Below are positions 28,201 to 38,096 of a stretch of DNA of 64,000 nt, one piece after another (position 1 is the first letter of the stretch; each line of letters begins with the position of its first letter). This stretch comes from Chitinophaga sp. YR573. Lineage in GTDB: Bacteria > Bacteroidota > Bacteroidia > Chitinophagales > Chitinophagaceae. The stretch lies in contig NZ_FOJF01000001.1 of NCBI RefSeq assembly GCF_900110995.1, positions 2,063,199-2,127,198 of the forward strand. Reading direction: 5' to 3'. The translations under genes were made by a program, and so were the position numbers. Below the pieces are notes generated by a model. That model made no database searches. It was not told the DNA's origin and saw nothing but the letters and a program-made list of their open reading frames with translations.

Positions 28201-31200
28201 AACCGCCGTGGCTACCGGTAACCTTAAACAGAAGTTATCCATCGTATCCCGCGGAGAGGTAGCACAGCTCACAGAAACCATCAATGAAATGATTGATACC
28301 CTGGCGGTGTTTGCCGACCAGGTTACCAACGTGGCCCGTGAGGTGGGTGTTGAAGGACGACTGGGCGGTCAGGCAAGTGTTCCTGGTGCTTCCGGTATCT
28401 GGAAGAACCTGACAGAGAACGTAAACCAGCTGGCAGCAAATCTTACCACTCAGGTGCGTGCGATCTCTGATGTGGCTTCCGCAGTAACGAAAGGAGACCT
28501 TACCCAGATGATCCGTGTAGATGCGAAAGGTGAGGTGGAAGAACTGAAAGATACCATTAACCAGATGATCGCTAACCTGAAACAAACAACCCTGCGTAAC
28601 CAGGAACAGGACTGGCTGAAATCCAACCTGGCGAAGTTTACACAGATGTTGCAGGGACAAAAAGATCTCAACACGGTAACACGTCGTATCCTCTCAGAGC
28701 TTGCCCAGGTGGTAAATGCACAAAAAGGTATGTTCTACATCCTTGAACAGGAAGAATACCAGGAAAACCCTAAACTGAAACTCTTTGCGGCATATGCTTA
28801 CGGAGATGAAGTAACCATGTCCCGCGAATTCTCTCTGGGACAAGGTTTGGTAGGACAGTGCGCCGTAGAAAAAGAAAGGATACTCTTAACAAACGTTCCA
28901 TCCAACTATATTAAAATCTCTTCAGGATTAGGAGAGGCGGCACCTCTTAACCTCATTGTATTACCAGTATTGTTTGAAACAGAGATCAAAGCCGTTATCG
29001 AACTGGCTTCTTTTGATTCATTCAGTCAGACTCACTTAGACTTCTTAAGTCAGCTGACAGAAAGTATCGGTATCGTACTGAATACCATTGAGGCTAACTC
29101 CAGAACAGAAGACCTGCTGGAACAATCACAGTCACTGGCTGATGAATTGAGAAGAACGAATGAAGAGTTACAGGATAAAGCACACCTGCTGGTAAAACAG
29201 AAAGAGGAAGTAGAAGAGAAGAACAAAGAGGTGGAAGAAGCGAGAAAATCGCTGGAAGAAAAAGCAGAACAATTGCAGCTGACGTCCAAATACAAATCAG
29301 AGTTCCTGGCAAATATGTCGCATGAGTTACGTACGCCATTGAACTCACTCTTAATCTTAGCGCAGCAGCTCTACGAAAACCATGATGGTAACCTGAATGA
29401 AAAACAGGTGCGTTATGCGAAAACCATTCACAGCTGCGGAGATGACCTTATTCAATTAATCAACGACATCCTTGATCTCTCCAAGATTGAGTCCGGATAT
29501 ATTTCTACGGACTTCATTAAAGTGCGTTTCAATGAGGTTGTCGGATTTGTGGAAACTACCTTCAAACATATCTCTGAAAGTAAAAACTTACGCTTCGGTA
29601 TTGATATGGATGAACAGCTGCCACAGAGCCTGGAAACAGACGTACAGCGTCTCAACCAGATCCTCAAAAACCTGTTGTCCAATGCATTTAAGTTTACGGA
29701 TAAAGGAGAAGTAAGACTCCGCATTTACGAAGCTAAACGCAACTGGAAACTGTTGAATTACAGTCTGGATGGTGCGGACAGGGTAGTGGCCTTTGAAATC
29801 AAGGATACCGGTATCGGTATCTCCAAAGACAAACAGAATATCATCTTTGAAGCATTCCAGCAGGCAGAAGGTTCTACCAGTCGTAAGTACGGTGGTACTG
29901 GTCTTGGATTATCCATCAGCCGTGGTCTTGCCGACCTGTTAGGTGGTTCTATTGAACTGGAAAGTGAAGCCGGCAGAGGTAGTACATTCACACTCTTCCT
30001 GCCGCTCAATTACAATCCTACTACTATCAGGAAAGAAAAACAAAGCAGTCTTACCGTAAGTATAAGCGGATATAAACTGGGGGATAACAATTACAATCCT
30101 GCTTTAATTCAAACAGTTCCTTCTCTCAAAGCTTCTGATACTAAAGATTTGGAAGGATTAAATGAGATCATCAATGAAATTGGGGATGACAGAACACATA
30201 TCCTTGATACAGACAGAGTAGTGCTGATAGTGGAAGATGATGTTCGTTTTGCCAAGATCATGCAGGAAAAGGCGCATGAGATGGGTCTTAAAGTAGTGGT
30301 AGCTACCACCTTCGGAGAAGTATTTGATCTCACCAACAAGTTCAACCCTATAGCTGTAACTCTCGATGTAAAACTGCCGGATGCCAGTGGATGGAGGGTA
30401 CTTGATCTGTTTAAGAACGACATCAATCTGAGGCATATTCCTATTCACCTGATATCAGGAGAAGAAAACAGGTTACTGGCTATGCAACGTGGCGCCCGCA
30501 GCTTTAACTTAAAACCGCTGAAAACGGAAGCGCTAACTATACTGTTTAACAACATCATAGAGCTGGATAGCCGTAAACATAAGAAGGTATTAGTTGTGGA
30601 AGACAACGAACCTGATGCTTCCCAGATAGCCAGGATGTTGAGTAACGGAGACCTGATAGAAATGGAATTTGTGGAGACAGGAAAAACAGCTATTGATCTG
30701 ATAAATAAATATTCTTATGATTGCATCATAGCAGATTATATGTTACCTGATATTGAAGGGGCCGAATTTGTTGCCAACATCAATACGATGAACAGGTATA
30801 ATGCCACGCCTGTAATTGTATATTCTGCTAAAGATTTCTCCAATAAAGAAAAGTCGAAACTGAAGCAATACGCCAATAAAATACTGCTGAAAGGTGTTAA
30901 TTCTCTTGATCTGCTACTGGAAGAAACTATTATGCAGCTGCATATCAATCATAATTCTTTGCTGCCGGAGAAAAGACAACTGATAGAAGATCTCCGTTCA
31001 CAAAAAGATGTACTGATCCATAAGAATGTACTGGTAGTAGATGATGATGTACGTAACCTGTTTGCACTCACCACAGCTTTTGAACGCTACAACATCAACA
31101 CCATTACAGCAGAAAGTGGAAAAGAAGCCATCAATATCCTGAGTGAAAACAATCAGATAGATATGGTGCTGATGGATATCATGATGCCGGAAATGGATGG

Positions 31201-31387
31201 TTATGAAACAATGCAGAAAATCCGCAGGGAACATAAGAACAGCGCACTGCCGATTATTGCAGTAACAGCAAAAGCAATGAAAGGCGACAGGGAAAAATGT
31301 CTGGAAGCAGGAGCCTCTGATTATATCACCAAACCGTTGAAAATAGACCAGCTGTTGTCTTTAATGCGGGTATGGCTGTATAGGTAA
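25289..31387 (+). CDS. Hybrid histidine kinase with ~11 tandem HAMP-like repeats, GAF, HisKA, HATPase and three REC domains
   Basis: The 2032-aa soluble kinase begins with about 90 residues containing a divergent HAMP-like unit. It then has a tandem array of 92-residue HAMP repeats to about residue 1110, each carrying GDLSxKITVDVxGEI, VAREVGxEGKLGGQ and [13 protein letters not shown] domain (~1135-1260), a coiled coil (~1270-1335), HisKA with [15 protein letters not shown] (His about 1345), HATPase ([15 protein letters not shown]) and three receivers ([24 protein letters not shown]) follow. The plan matches group III-type hybrid kinases, whose HAMP arrays sense osmotic or other stress in fungi; such kinases are also common in Bacteroidetes. 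There is no membrane segment. The next gene, another REC-kinase, lies 23 bp downstream. Confidence 0.93.
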   Translation: MATRKKSPGQDAQPVDSVEKAPQDSTRTYEPLSDELDARQLLQVLSEVKNGNFSVRMSIDSIGLSGKICDTVNDIISLNETLVEELTLARNTIGKMGRLNHRVQMPRTARGSWNTAVVSINTLISDLVHPTIEIAHVISSVAKGNLSQEMPLEIEGHLLQGEFARIATEVNGMVKQLNLFSREVTRVAREVGSEGKLGGQAKVKDVAGVWKDLTDSVNQMAGNLTAQVRNIADVTTAVAKGDLSKKITVDVQGEILELKDTINTMVDQLNSFSSEVTRVAREVGTDGKLGGQAEVKGVAGTWKDLTDSVNQMASNLTGQVRNIAEVTTAVARGDLSRKITVDVKGEILELKNTINTMVDQLNSFSAEVTRVAREVGSEGKLGGQATVKGVGGVWKDLTDSVNLMAGNLTAQVRNIADVTTAVALGDLSRKITVDVRGEILELKNTINTMVDQLNSFASEVTRVALEVGTEGKLGGQAKVQGVGGTWKDLTDSVNQMGSNLTAQVRNIAEVTTAVANGDLSKKITVDVAGEILELKKTINTMVDQLNSFASEVTRVALEVGTEGKLGGQAKVQGVGGTWKDLTESVNQMGSNLTAQVRNIAEVTTAVAKGDLSRKITVDVKGEILELKNTINTMVDQLNAFGSEVFRVAREVGSEGKLGGQADVPGVEGLWKDLTDSVNIMASNLTSQVRNIAEVTTAVANGDLSRKIEVDVKGEILELKNTINTMVEQLRAFASEVTRVAREVGTEGKLGGQANVPGVGGTWKDLTDSVNQMAGNLTAQVRNIADVAIAVANGDMSRKITVDVRGEILQLKETLNTMVDQLRAFASEVTRVAREVGTDGKLGGQAFVPGVAGTWKDLTDSVNQMTGNLTSQVRNIAEVTKAVASGDLSKKVTIDVKGEILDLKNTINTMVDQLNSFAFEVTRVAREVGTEGKLGGQAEVQGVGGTWKDLTDSVNMMASNLTNQVRGIAKVVTAVATGNLKQKLSIVSRGEVAQLTETINEMIDTLAVFADQVTNVAREVGVEGRLGGQASVPGASGIWKNLTENVNQLAANLTTQVRAISDVASAVTKGDLTQMIRVDAKGEVEELKDTINQMIANLKQTTLRNQEQDWLKSNLAKFTQMLQGQKDLNTVTRRILSELAQVVNAQKGMFYILEQEEYQENPKLKLFAAYAYGDEVTMSREFSLGQGLVGQCAVEKERILLTNVPSNYIKISSGLGEAAPLNLIVLPVLFETEIKAVIELASFDSFSQTHLDFLSQLTESIGIVLNTIEANSRTEDLLEQSQSLADELRRTNEELQDKAHLLVKQKEEVEEKNKEVEEARKSLEEKAEQLQLTSKYKSEFLANMSHELRTPLNSLLILAQQLYENHDGNLNEKQVRYAKTIHSCGDDLIQLINDILDLSKIESGYISTDFIKVRFNEVVGFVETTFKHISESKNLRFGIDMDEQLPQSLETDVQRLNQILKNLLSNAFKFTDKGEVRLRIYEAKRNWKLLNYSLDGADRVVAFEIKDTGIGISKDKQNIIFEAFQQAEGSTSRKYGGTGLGLSISRGLADLLGGSIELESEAGRGSTFTLFLPLNYNPTTIRKEKQSSLTVSISGYKLGDNNYNPALIQTVPSLKASDTKDLEGLNEIINEIGDDRTHILDTDRVVLIVEDDVRFAKIMQEKAHEMGLKVVVATTFGEVFDLTNKFNPIAVTLDVKLPDASGWRVLDLFKNDINLRHIPIHLISGEENRLLAMQRGARSFNLKPLKTEALTILFNNIIELDSRKHKKVLVVEDNEPDASQIARMLSNGDLIEMEFVETGKTAIDLINKYSYDCIIADYMLPDIEGAEFVANINTMNRYNATPVIVYSAKDFSNKEKSKLKQYANKILLKGVNSLDLLLEETIMQLHINHNSLLPEKRQLIEDLRSQKDVLIHKNVLVVDDDVRNLFALTTAFERYNINTITAESGKEAINILSENNQIDMVLMDIMMPEMDGYETMQKIRREHKNSALPIIAVTAKAMKGDREKCLEAGASDYITKPLKIDQLLSLMRVWLYR
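25760..28560 (+). repeat. Tandem 276-bp coding repeats (HAMP array)
   Basis: About ten full copies of a 276-bp unit follow each other in frame; for example caggtgcgtaac recurs at about 25970 and again 276 bp later. Units in the centre are nearly identical over stretches of more than 100 bp, notably the units around 26655-26810 and 26931-27086, which share the variant [13 protein letters not shown]. The first and the last two units are more diverged. This is protein-coding repetition, not a CRISPR or satellite, and it could recombine and change the copy number. Confidence 0.92.
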
Positions 31388-31410
31388 TATTCATTTGAAA
31401 AATTTCAAAG

Positions 31411-32670
31411 GTGCTGGAACAACAAGATCCAATTAAAATATTAGTTGTAGACGACAGAGCAGATAATTTGATGTCTATAGAATCCATATTGGAAAGGGAG
31501 AGCTATATCATAGTAAAAGCAAACTCTGGCCGGGCTGCATTAAAAATATTATTAAAGGAATTTGATTTTTCCCTGATCCTGATGGACGTACAGATGCCCG
31601 ATATGAACGGCTTTGAAACGGCCGCACTGATCTATCAGCGGGACAGACTGAAAGATGTACCTATCATCTTCATTACTGCACACAATGAAGATGAAGCTAT
31701 TTTCAAAGGTTATAAAGTGGGGGCAGTTGATTTCATTTATAAACCTGTAAATCCGGAATTACTGAGGATAAAAGTAGGTCTGTTCGTAGAGCTTTATCGT
31801 AAAACACAGTCACTCATTGCACAGGAACAAAAGTTACTGAACACGAATGCGTCCCTGCAAAAAGAGATTGAAGAAAGAGAAGCCTCTGAACGGAAAATAA
31901 GAGAGTTAAACAGACAACTTATCCAGAACAACATTCACCTGAAAACAGTCAATGAAGAGCTGGACAGGTTTGCCTACATTGCTTCTCACGACTTACAGGA
32001 ACCCCTGCGTAAAATCCGTGTGTTCAGTGATATGATCATCCAGAAGAAAACAGGGACCGATGATGTAGATAAATACGTAACAAAGATCACCAATGCTACC
32101 ATCCGTATGCAGCAACTGGTAAGTGACCTGTTACGTTTTTCCAGGCATTCTATTCAGGGTGGCGACTTCGTATCCGCTGACCTGAATGACATTGTGAAAG
32201 AGGCGGTGAATGAACTGGAAATAAAGATTCAGCAAACAAATGCCCGTATCATCATTGATCCTTTGCCTGCTGTTTCTGCTATCCCCATTTTAATGCGACA
32301 GGTATTTTATAATCTCATCAGCAACGCGCTTAAATTCAGGAAGAAGGAAGTAACACCCGAAATACATATCTATGCAGAGCAGGAGAAACATCCTGAAATT
32401 GCAGACTGTTACTATTACAGGATCTTTGTAAAAGATAACGGTATTGGTTTTGAAAGTCAGTATTCAGATGATATTTTCATCGTGTTCAAACGCCTGCACA
32501 GTTATCATGAAATAGAAGGCACCGGCATTGGTTTATCCATCTGTAAAAAGATAATGGAGCAACATAACGGTTCTATTAAAGCCACCAGTGAAATAGATCA
32601 CGGCGCTACTTTTATTGTTGGTATTCCTGAGAAGCAACAAACAGCCAGCAGTTTACCAATGTTTAATTAA
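31411..32670 (+). CDS. REC - histidine kinase (GTG start)
   Basis: The 419-aa protein starts with a receiver domain (ILVVDDRADN, LILMDVQMPDMNG, DFIYKPV). A coiled coil (~130-185) leads into HisKA with RFAYIASHDLQEPLRKI (His about 192) and HATPase (NLISNALKF, KDNGIGFE, GTGIGLSI). The SHDLQEPLRK form is typical of phytochrome-like kinases. The start is taken as GTG 31411, because a TGA lies 15 nt upstream and no ATG precedes the first beta-strand of REC. It is 23 bp downstream of the HAMP-array kinase, so the two form an operon; the receiver may accept phosphate from that kinase. Confidence 0.9.
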   Translation: MLEQQDPIKILVVDDRADNLMSIESILERESYIIVKANSGRAALKILLKEFDFSLILMDVQMPDMNGFETAALIYQRDRLKDVPIIFITAHNEDEAIFKGYKVGAVDFIYKPVNPELLRIKVGLFVELYRKTQSLIAQEQKLLNTNASLQKEIEEREASERKIRELNRQLIQNNIHLKTVNEELDRFAYIASHDLQEPLRKIRVFSDMIIQKKTGTDDVDKYVTKITNATIRMQQLVSDLLRFSRHSIQGGDFVSADLNDIVKEAVNELEIKIQQTNARIIIDPLPAVSAIPILMRQVFYNLISNALKFRKKEVTPEIHIYAEQEKHPEIADCYYYRIFVKDNGIGFESQYSDDIFIVFKRLHSYHEIEGTGIGLSICKKIMEQHNGSIKATSEIDHGATFIVGIPEKQQTASSLPMFN

Positions 32671-32677
32671 AATATTT

Positions 32678-32750
32678 TGGGTGCAGGGCTTCGCCCTGCA
32701 AACCCCCCTTATTTTTTTGTGATGGTGCGAATGCACCATCACAAAAAAAA
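32678..32750. repeat. Double-hairpin intergenic element, copy 1 (bidirectional terminator)
   Basis: Hairpin 1 is tgcagggc (32682-32689) with gccctgca (32693-32700) around TTC, extended by GGG before and CCC after. Hairpin 2 has 17 perfect pairs: 32712-32728 with 32733-32749, loop GAAT, and stem ends of T7 and A7. It fills the whole gap between the kinase stop (32670) and the stop of the convergent GH3 gene (32754). The same element recurs near 63.1 kb. Hairpin 2, with U-runs in both directions, should terminate both genes. Confidence 0.85.
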
Positions 32751-32753
32751 CCT

Positions 32754-35168
32754 TTATTGAACTACTACTTCCTTACTCACCTGAAAGGTTCCTTTTAATC
32801 TGATATCTTCTGAAGAAGCACCTACCATCGCAGTAAAACTGCCCGGTTCAACTACCCACTTATTCTGCATATTCAGTAATTTCAGATCTTCCGGTAACAA
32901 TTCAAAAGTTACTTCTTTCTGTTCTCCTGCCTGTAAATGAATACGCTGGAATTTCTTCAGTTGCTTAACAGCTGTCACCACAGAGCTGACATCATCCTTC
33001 AGATATAACTGTACAACCTCATCCCCTGCTAGCGCACTGGTATTCTTCACCAGCAATTTCACCGTTGCTTTCAACGTAGTCTTATCCTGTACATCTATAG
33101 TAAGATGCTGATAATCGAACGTAGAGTAGCTTAATCCATAGCCAAAGCTATAAAGCGGCTGACTATTCATTTCTACATAATCATGCCGGGAAGCGTTCTT
33201 ATAATTGTAATAAACGGGCAACTGTCCTACTGATTTAGGAATCGAAACCGGCAGACGTCCTGCTGGATTGTAATCCCCGAACAGCACATCAGCTACCGCC
33301 GTTCCACCTTCCTGACCCGGATACCACGCATTCACGATAGCAGGAACATGCTGCGCTGCCCAGTTGATATTCAGCGGACGGCCTTCTATCAGCACCAGTA
33401 TCACCGGTTTGCCGGTGGCAACAATGCGCTGCATCAGCTCATTCTGTAAACCCATCAGGTCCAGACTTACCCTGTCAAAACCCTCTCCGCTTTCCATATC
33501 ACTCACTGCATTCTCTGCTGATTTTACAACCGCAGCACCTGTACTCTGGTAAGACGTTGCGAAGTCACGTGCACTGGAACCACCCAATACAAGAATCACC
33601 GCATCCGCATCTTTTGCCGCCGCTATAGCAGCATCTATACCTGCCCTGGACGTATCGCGGATAGAACATCCTTTTACATATTTCAGTTTTGTATCTGAAG
33701 AGATCTTTGCCTGTATACCTTTCAGCACAGTAACGATCTTCTCTTCCGGTTGAGGAGCAGTATAATCACCTAACTGATTATACATGTTATCAGCATTAGG
33801 CCCTATCACCGCCAGGTTCTTTATAGACTTCTTTAAAGGCAGAATACCATTCTCATTTTTCAGTAACACAATAGACTCCGCGGCTACTTTTTCTGCCAGT
33901 TGCTTATGCGCTGTTGTACCTACTGTTTTCTCTGCTGTCGCAACATCTACATAAGGTTTATCGAAAAGCCCCATCTCAAATTTCAGCCTTAACACATGGC
34001 TTACTGCTGTATCAATAGTAGCCATTGTTACCTTCTTATTATTCACTGCTTTTATCAATGCATCTCCATAAGCCTCTCCACCCAGGTCTGCATCCAGACC
34101 CGCATTCATAGACAATGTAGCTGCTTCTTCCATATCAGCCGCTATATGATGAGTTGATTTCAGACCGGGAATACCACCCAGATCAGAAACAGTAAATCCT
34201 TTGAAACCCCATTGTTTACACAATACATCTTTCAGCAGGAAAGAATTGGAACTGCAGGGCACACCATCTATAGAATTATAAGAAGCCATAATTGACAATG
34301 CTCCTGCCTGTATCGCATTTTTAAAAGGCGGCAGGTAAGAGGTATTCAGTTCACGGCTGCCTGTATTAGCAATACCCCCGTTATGCCCTCCTTCAGGAGA
34401 ACCGTAGGCTGTAAAATGCTTCAATGTAGAGATCACATTCACACCGCTGTTAATGCTGTTTCCCTGGAAGCCTTTTACCATAGCAATACCCATCTGCCCA
34501 ATCAGGTAAGGATCTTCGCCATAAGTCTCTTCCAGCCTCGACCAGCGGGGTTCACGTACCAGGTCCAGTACCGGCCCATAACCAATATGAGCGCCCTGCA
34601 CACGTGCTTCCTGAGAAATAGCGCCCGCCATTTCTTTGATCAGTGCAGGGTCCCAGGTGCTGGCCTGTCCTATAGAAGTAGAGAACACCGTTGTACCAAT
34701 AGCCATATGCCCGTGCGGACATTCTTCTGCCAGGAACAACGGAATACCCAGGCGGGTATGTTCTATCATATATTTCTGTAAAGCATTAGTCGCCATTGCA
34801 GACAACTTAGGAGACAATCCTGTTTCCAATGTCTTTTTCGTCCAGGGGTCAGCTCTTAAAGTAGCCCAGAAGCTACCGATATGCCTTTTTGCAATCACAT
34901 CTTTAAAGGCAGCGCTTACACCTACGGAGTCCCCGTTTTTCTCATACATATCCCATCCCAGCAGGGTACATAACTGCCCAACTTTCTCTTCCAGTGTCAT
35001 CCTCTTCAACAAATCCTTTACCCTGTTATCCACTGTGGCAGCGGGATTTTTGTACAGCACAACGGCCCCTGCGGTCTTATGCGTTTGCCCTATAGCTGGT
35101 GTTACTCCTCCAAGAGCTACCATCCCTAACATAAAGCAATTCCCGATAATCGATTTTCTTATTTTCAT
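32754..35168 (-). CDS. bglX: GH3 beta-glucosidase/beta-xylosidase, exported
   Basis: The 804-aa protein has an N-terminal signal peptide (MKIRKSIIGNCFMLGMVALGG) and the three-domain GH3 layout: TIM barrel with RMTLEEKVGQL, GPVLDLVREPRW, STLKHFTAYG and the nucleophile strand FTVSDLGGI (Asp about 328); the alpha/beta sandwich with VLLKNENGILPL and GPNAD; and a fibronectin-like C-terminal domain (DEVVQLYLKD, LKKFQRI). It should trim beta-linked oligosaccharides in the periplasm. It matches BglX-type enzymes in size and order; the choice between glucoside and xyloside is open. No co-transcribed partner is adjacent. The symbol is by resemblance only. Confidence 0.9.
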   Translation of the reverse strand: MKIRKSIIGNCFMLGMVALGGVTPAIGQTHKTAGAVVLYKNPAATVDNRVKDLLKRMTLEEKVGQLCTLLGWDMYEKNGDSVGVSAAFKDVIAKRHIGSFWATLRADPWTKKTLETGLSPKLSAMATNALQKYMIEHTRLGIPLFLAEECPHGHMAIGTTVFSTSIGQASTWDPALIKEMAGAISQEARVQGAHIGYGPVLDLVREPRWSRLEETYGEDPYLIGQMGIAMVKGFQGNSINSGVNVISTLKHFTAYGSPEGGHNGGIANTGSRELNTSYLPPFKNAIQAGALSIMASYNSIDGVPCSSNSFLLKDVLCKQWGFKGFTVSDLGGIPGLKSTHHIAADMEEAATLSMNAGLDADLGGEAYGDALIKAVNNKKVTMATIDTAVSHVLRLKFEMGLFDKPYVDVATAEKTVGTTAHKQLAEKVAAESIVLLKNENGILPLKKSIKNLAVIGPNADNMYNQLGDYTAPQPEEKIVTVLKGIQAKISSDTKLKYVKGCSIRDTSRAGIDAAIAAAKDADAVILVLGGSSARDFATSYQSTGAAVVKSAENAVSDMESGEGFDRVSLDLMGLQNELMQRIVATGKPVILVLIEGRPLNINWAAQHVPAIVNAWYPGQEGGTAVADVLFGDYNPAGRLPVSIPKSVGQLPVYYNYKNASRHDYVEMNSQPLYSFGYGLSYSTFDYQHLTIDVQDKTTLKATVKLLVKNTSALAGDEVVQLYLKDDVSSVVTAVKQLKKFQRIHLQAGEQKEVTFELLPEDLKLLNMQNKWVVEPGSFTAMVGASSEDIRLKGTFQVSKEVVVQ

Positions 35169-35310
35169 TATTATCTATTCACATTACATCATAAAAATAA
35201 CAAGTTAGCGGGGTTAATTATTGAATATTTATTAAAATGAGAAGATTGTCCCATTTATTGGTAATTCCGTTGTTCCTTTTAAGGGGCGCTATTATTGGAC
35301 TATTAAAAAA

Positions 35311-35337
35311 GAGGGTGCACCGAAAACCGGTACACCC
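35311..35337 (-). terminator. Rho-independent terminator of the T9SS metallopeptidase gene
   Basis: The arms gggtgcaccg (35313-35322) and cggtacaccc (35328-35337) pair with one C-A mismatch around a 5-nt loop. On the minus strand it is followed by TCTTTTTTAA (complement of 35301-35312). It lies about 35 bp downstream of the stop at 35373. Confidence 0.75.
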
Positions 35338-35372
35338 CCGAACAGTTGGATTTTGCTACAGTAATAATATGT

Positions 35373-37949
35373 TTAGTGATGTTTATTACTTACAACTACT
35401 TTCTCTTTAGAAATTACTTTTTTACCATCTGTCACAGTAACGATATACAATCCATCAGGCAGGTCAGAAACATTCAGCGTACTGCTGGTCCCTTTAACAC
35501 GTTGAGATAACGTTTTAATACCCGAAACAGAATAGACATCTATCGTATACTGCTTATCCTCCGGCAATGTTAAATACACGGTATTTGCTGCCGGATTAGG
35601 CCATATGCGCAGACAGGAAGGTAAATGTGTTGGTTTAACCACAGCAATAGGACTAACCAATACATCAGGATAAGTGAACGGGAAATCAATCTGTGCCTGT
35701 TTGAACTGCTGTTCATAAGTGCTGTTCCATCCAAATGCTGTATCAGCCTGTGCTTTCAGATTATACTGAGCAGCACCGCTCCAGAAATGTATAAACTCTC
35801 CCATGTTCAGATCACGGGTATATTCACCGTTATGCTGAGGGAAGTACTGTGATAACAAAACAAAGAAACGGTTCAAGGCAGCACTGGAATCAGCATGTGT
35901 ATAAATCGGATAGAACCAGTTTTTAAACCAACGGGTACCTGGTCTTGGATAATTATCCTGACCGTTTATTACATCATTATATGTTTGCTGTGCATCAGCA
36001 GTCCAGCCAAGACGTTTGGTAACATCATATATAAAGATCTCATTCCATTTGCTATCATTCCAGATAGCGAATGCAGGTGATTTCTTTACCCCTTTGCTGC
36101 CACCTTCAACAATATGGCCTATTTCATGAATGGAAGCACCTACGTTCCAGCTGCTTCTTGTACTCCATTCTCCACCAAGATCTCCCACATTGCGGTAATC
36201 ATGATTAGAATCAAATACAGTAGCAGGATGACCGCCACTATAACCATTGCTATGAAACACCATATTTACCTTAGGGTCGCTAAAGGTCCCGTAGTTCTGT
36301 TTTACATAGTTCCACACATCTGTAAAGTCCTGATTCATCCAGGTAATGGAAGTAGGAGTAGCGCTGTCATAATAAATATTCACGCTGCTGTTGCTGTATA
36401 CGAGGCTCAGTAACTGATTATGTTCAAACCAGTGTTCCTTCCAGGTAGCCGGAGGTACATTGGTGAGTGTGGTATTCTTAGCATATACCCATGCAGAAGA
36501 ACCATTTGCGTTCACTGCTTTTAAACGATAGTAATAAGTAGTTAACGGAGACAGTTCCAGTGAGTAGAAATGTGTAGTGTTTGGGTCCAGTGTAAAGGAA
36601 GTACCCCAGTTAGTACTGTCGGTAGATCTTTCCAGTGTATAACGGGTTTCGTTGGATGCATTATCTGCCCAGTCCAGTATGATCTGATTACCGGATACAG
36701 CCAGTGTAGTTAAGCCGGATGGTACAGCAGGGATACTTGTATCAACAGTACCTGTGCCGGTACCGTAAATCTGTAATTCTGCCAATTGTGTATAAGCGCC
36801 ACCGTTATTAGCAGTGATCTTTAATCTGTAATGAATATACGAATAAGTATTGCTGATTAAATACAACCTTCTCTTGTACCTGGAAGGGAATACCTGTCCT
36901 TTTACAGTATGAAGCGTTATCCAGTTAATACTGTCATTAGATCCCTGGAACGTCCAGTTTTTCGGATCTCTGTCAGTGGCATCATTAGCGGAGGTAATAG
37001 CATATTGTTTTGCAATACCACCAGCAGGTAATTTAAAGTTCAGCCATGTTGCATTGTGTGTAGTCAGATACTTGGTATAAACACTGTTGTCTGTAACTTT
37101 GGCAATGCCTTCCACACCAGTAGTACTGTACTGGTCTGTAATAACACCATTTGTAAAATCAGTGATGTCTGTTAATGAAGGCGCCGCAGGTGTAGATGCA
37201 AAGGCAATAGCAGGAGCAGAGATCCCGCCTGCATTCACAGCTATCACGCGATACTCATACGCAGTAGAAGCACTTATGCCACTATCTCCGTATGTATGCT
37301 GGTTAGCAGATGTAGTGTAGATGGTGCTGAAATTTATACCATCAATAGAAGTTTGCACCTGGAAGCCTGTTTCGTTGGTAGAGTTATCAGACCAGTTAAG
37401 AGACGCATTATAGGTAGATAACGTAACTGTAAGGCCAGTCGGCGCAGCGGGCCCCGAAGCAGAACCGGCAAGATGCCATTCCGCCAGTTGAGAATCCCCG
37501 GCACCATTGTTTGCAGTAACATTCAAACGATAGTACAGATAGCCGGTACTGTTAGAGAAGGTGTAAGTGTTTGTTTGAAAACGGTTGGCAAAAGTCTGAT
37601 TGGTTTGTGTGTCGATGGTAGTCCAGGTGTTACCATCATTAGAAGCAGTCAGCGTCCAGCTTTTGGGGTCACGGCCGGAAGCATCGTTGGCAGAAGTAAT
37701 AGTGTACTGTGTAACAATCGCGGTGTAGGTCGACTGATAACCTAACCAGTACGCTGTTTGATCGATATAATATTTTGTGTTGACGTTGTTGTCCGTCAGG
37801 TTCTGGTAATTTTCGGCAACATTACCATTTGAATACTGAGCGGTTACAACGCCACCATTTGCAGTAATATCCGTCTGGGCATAGACCGGACTCATACCAC
37901 ACAATAGCAGAGCTGACAGGGATAACTTTGTAAAGATCCTGAGAATCAT
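35373..37949 (-). CDS. Modular secreted putative metallopeptidase: 2x discoidin-like, 2x FnIII, HExxH domain, T9SS tail
   Basis: The 858-aa protein has a signal peptide (ending MSPVYAQ) and an F5/8C-like domain (~25-165: SWTLTASNDGNTWTTI, YYRLNVTANNGAGDSQLAEW). FnIII (~168-255), a second F5/8C-like domain (~260-400) and a second FnIII (~405-495) follow. The catalytic-looking domain (~500-770) has WKEHWFEHNQL, GGHPATVFDSNHDYRNVGD and the putative zinc motif HEIGHIVEGG, then KWNEIFIYD. The end is a T9SS sorting domain (RIWPNPAANTVYLTLP to KEKVVV). The discoidin-like modules suggest glycan or surface binding, with the enzyme displayed outside the cell. The family resembles plant basic-secretory-protein-like peptidases; activity is inferred. 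A single-domain relative is at 40051-40974. Confidence 0.85.
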   Translation of the reverse strand: MILRIFTKLSLSALLLCGMSPVYAQTDITANGGVVTAQYSNGNVAENYQNLTDNNVNTKYYIDQTAYWLGYQSTYTAIVTQYTITSANDASGRDPKSWTLTASNDGNTWTTIDTQTNQTFANRFQTNTYTFSNSTGYLYYRLNVTANNGAGDSQLAEWHLAGSASGPAAPTGLTVTLSTYNASLNWSDNSTNETGFQVQTSIDGINFSTIYTTSANQHTYGDSGISASTAYEYRVIAVNAGGISAPAIAFASTPAAPSLTDITDFTNGVITDQYSTTGVEGIAKVTDNSVYTKYLTTHNATWLNFKLPAGGIAKQYAITSANDATDRDPKNWTFQGSNDSINWITLHTVKGQVFPSRYKRRLYLISNTYSYIHYRLKITANNGGAYTQLAELQIYGTGTGTVDTSIPAVPSGLTTLAVSGNQIILDWADNASNETRYTLERSTDSTNWGTSFTLDPNTTHFYSLELSPLTTYYYRLKAVNANGSSAWVYAKNTTLTNVPPATWKEHWFEHNQLLSLVYSNSSVNIYYDSATPTSITWMNQDFTDVWNYVKQNYGTFSDPKVNMVFHSNGYSGGHPATVFDSNHDYRNVGDLGGEWSTRSSWNVGASIHEIGHIVEGGSKGVKKSPAFAIWNDSKWNEIFIYDVTKRLGWTADAQQTYNDVINGQDNYPRPGTRWFKNWFYPIYTHADSSAALNRFFVLLSQYFPQHNGEYTRDLNMGEFIHFWSGAAQYNLKAQADTAFGWNSTYEQQFKQAQIDFPFTYPDVLVSPIAVVKPTHLPSCLRIWPNPAANTVYLTLPEDKQYTIDVYSVSGIKTLSQRVKGTSSTLNVSDLPDGLYIVTVTDGKKVISKEKVVVSNKHH

Positions 37950-38096
37950 AGATTGGGTTTTATTTTTGGTTGAGAATTATTCGTTTTTCATAGACGTCTA
38001 CGTTGGGTCACACACGGGCTGGGTATATCTCTACTAATATAGTCAGAGAAAGAGAACAAACATGTCAACAGATGTTAAATGGATTGTTAATGGAGT

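Noticed and set aside
25760-28560. CRISPR-like or satellite repeat array
   Set aside because: The unit is 276 bp, in frame and encodes HAMP domains; there are no short identical repeats with unique spacers.
25885-28660. Series of long minus-strand open frames inside the kinase gene
   Set aside because: They recur with the same spacing as the HAMP repeats and read as low-complexity Ser/Thr/Pro-rich translations; they are antisense shadows of a repeated coding sequence.
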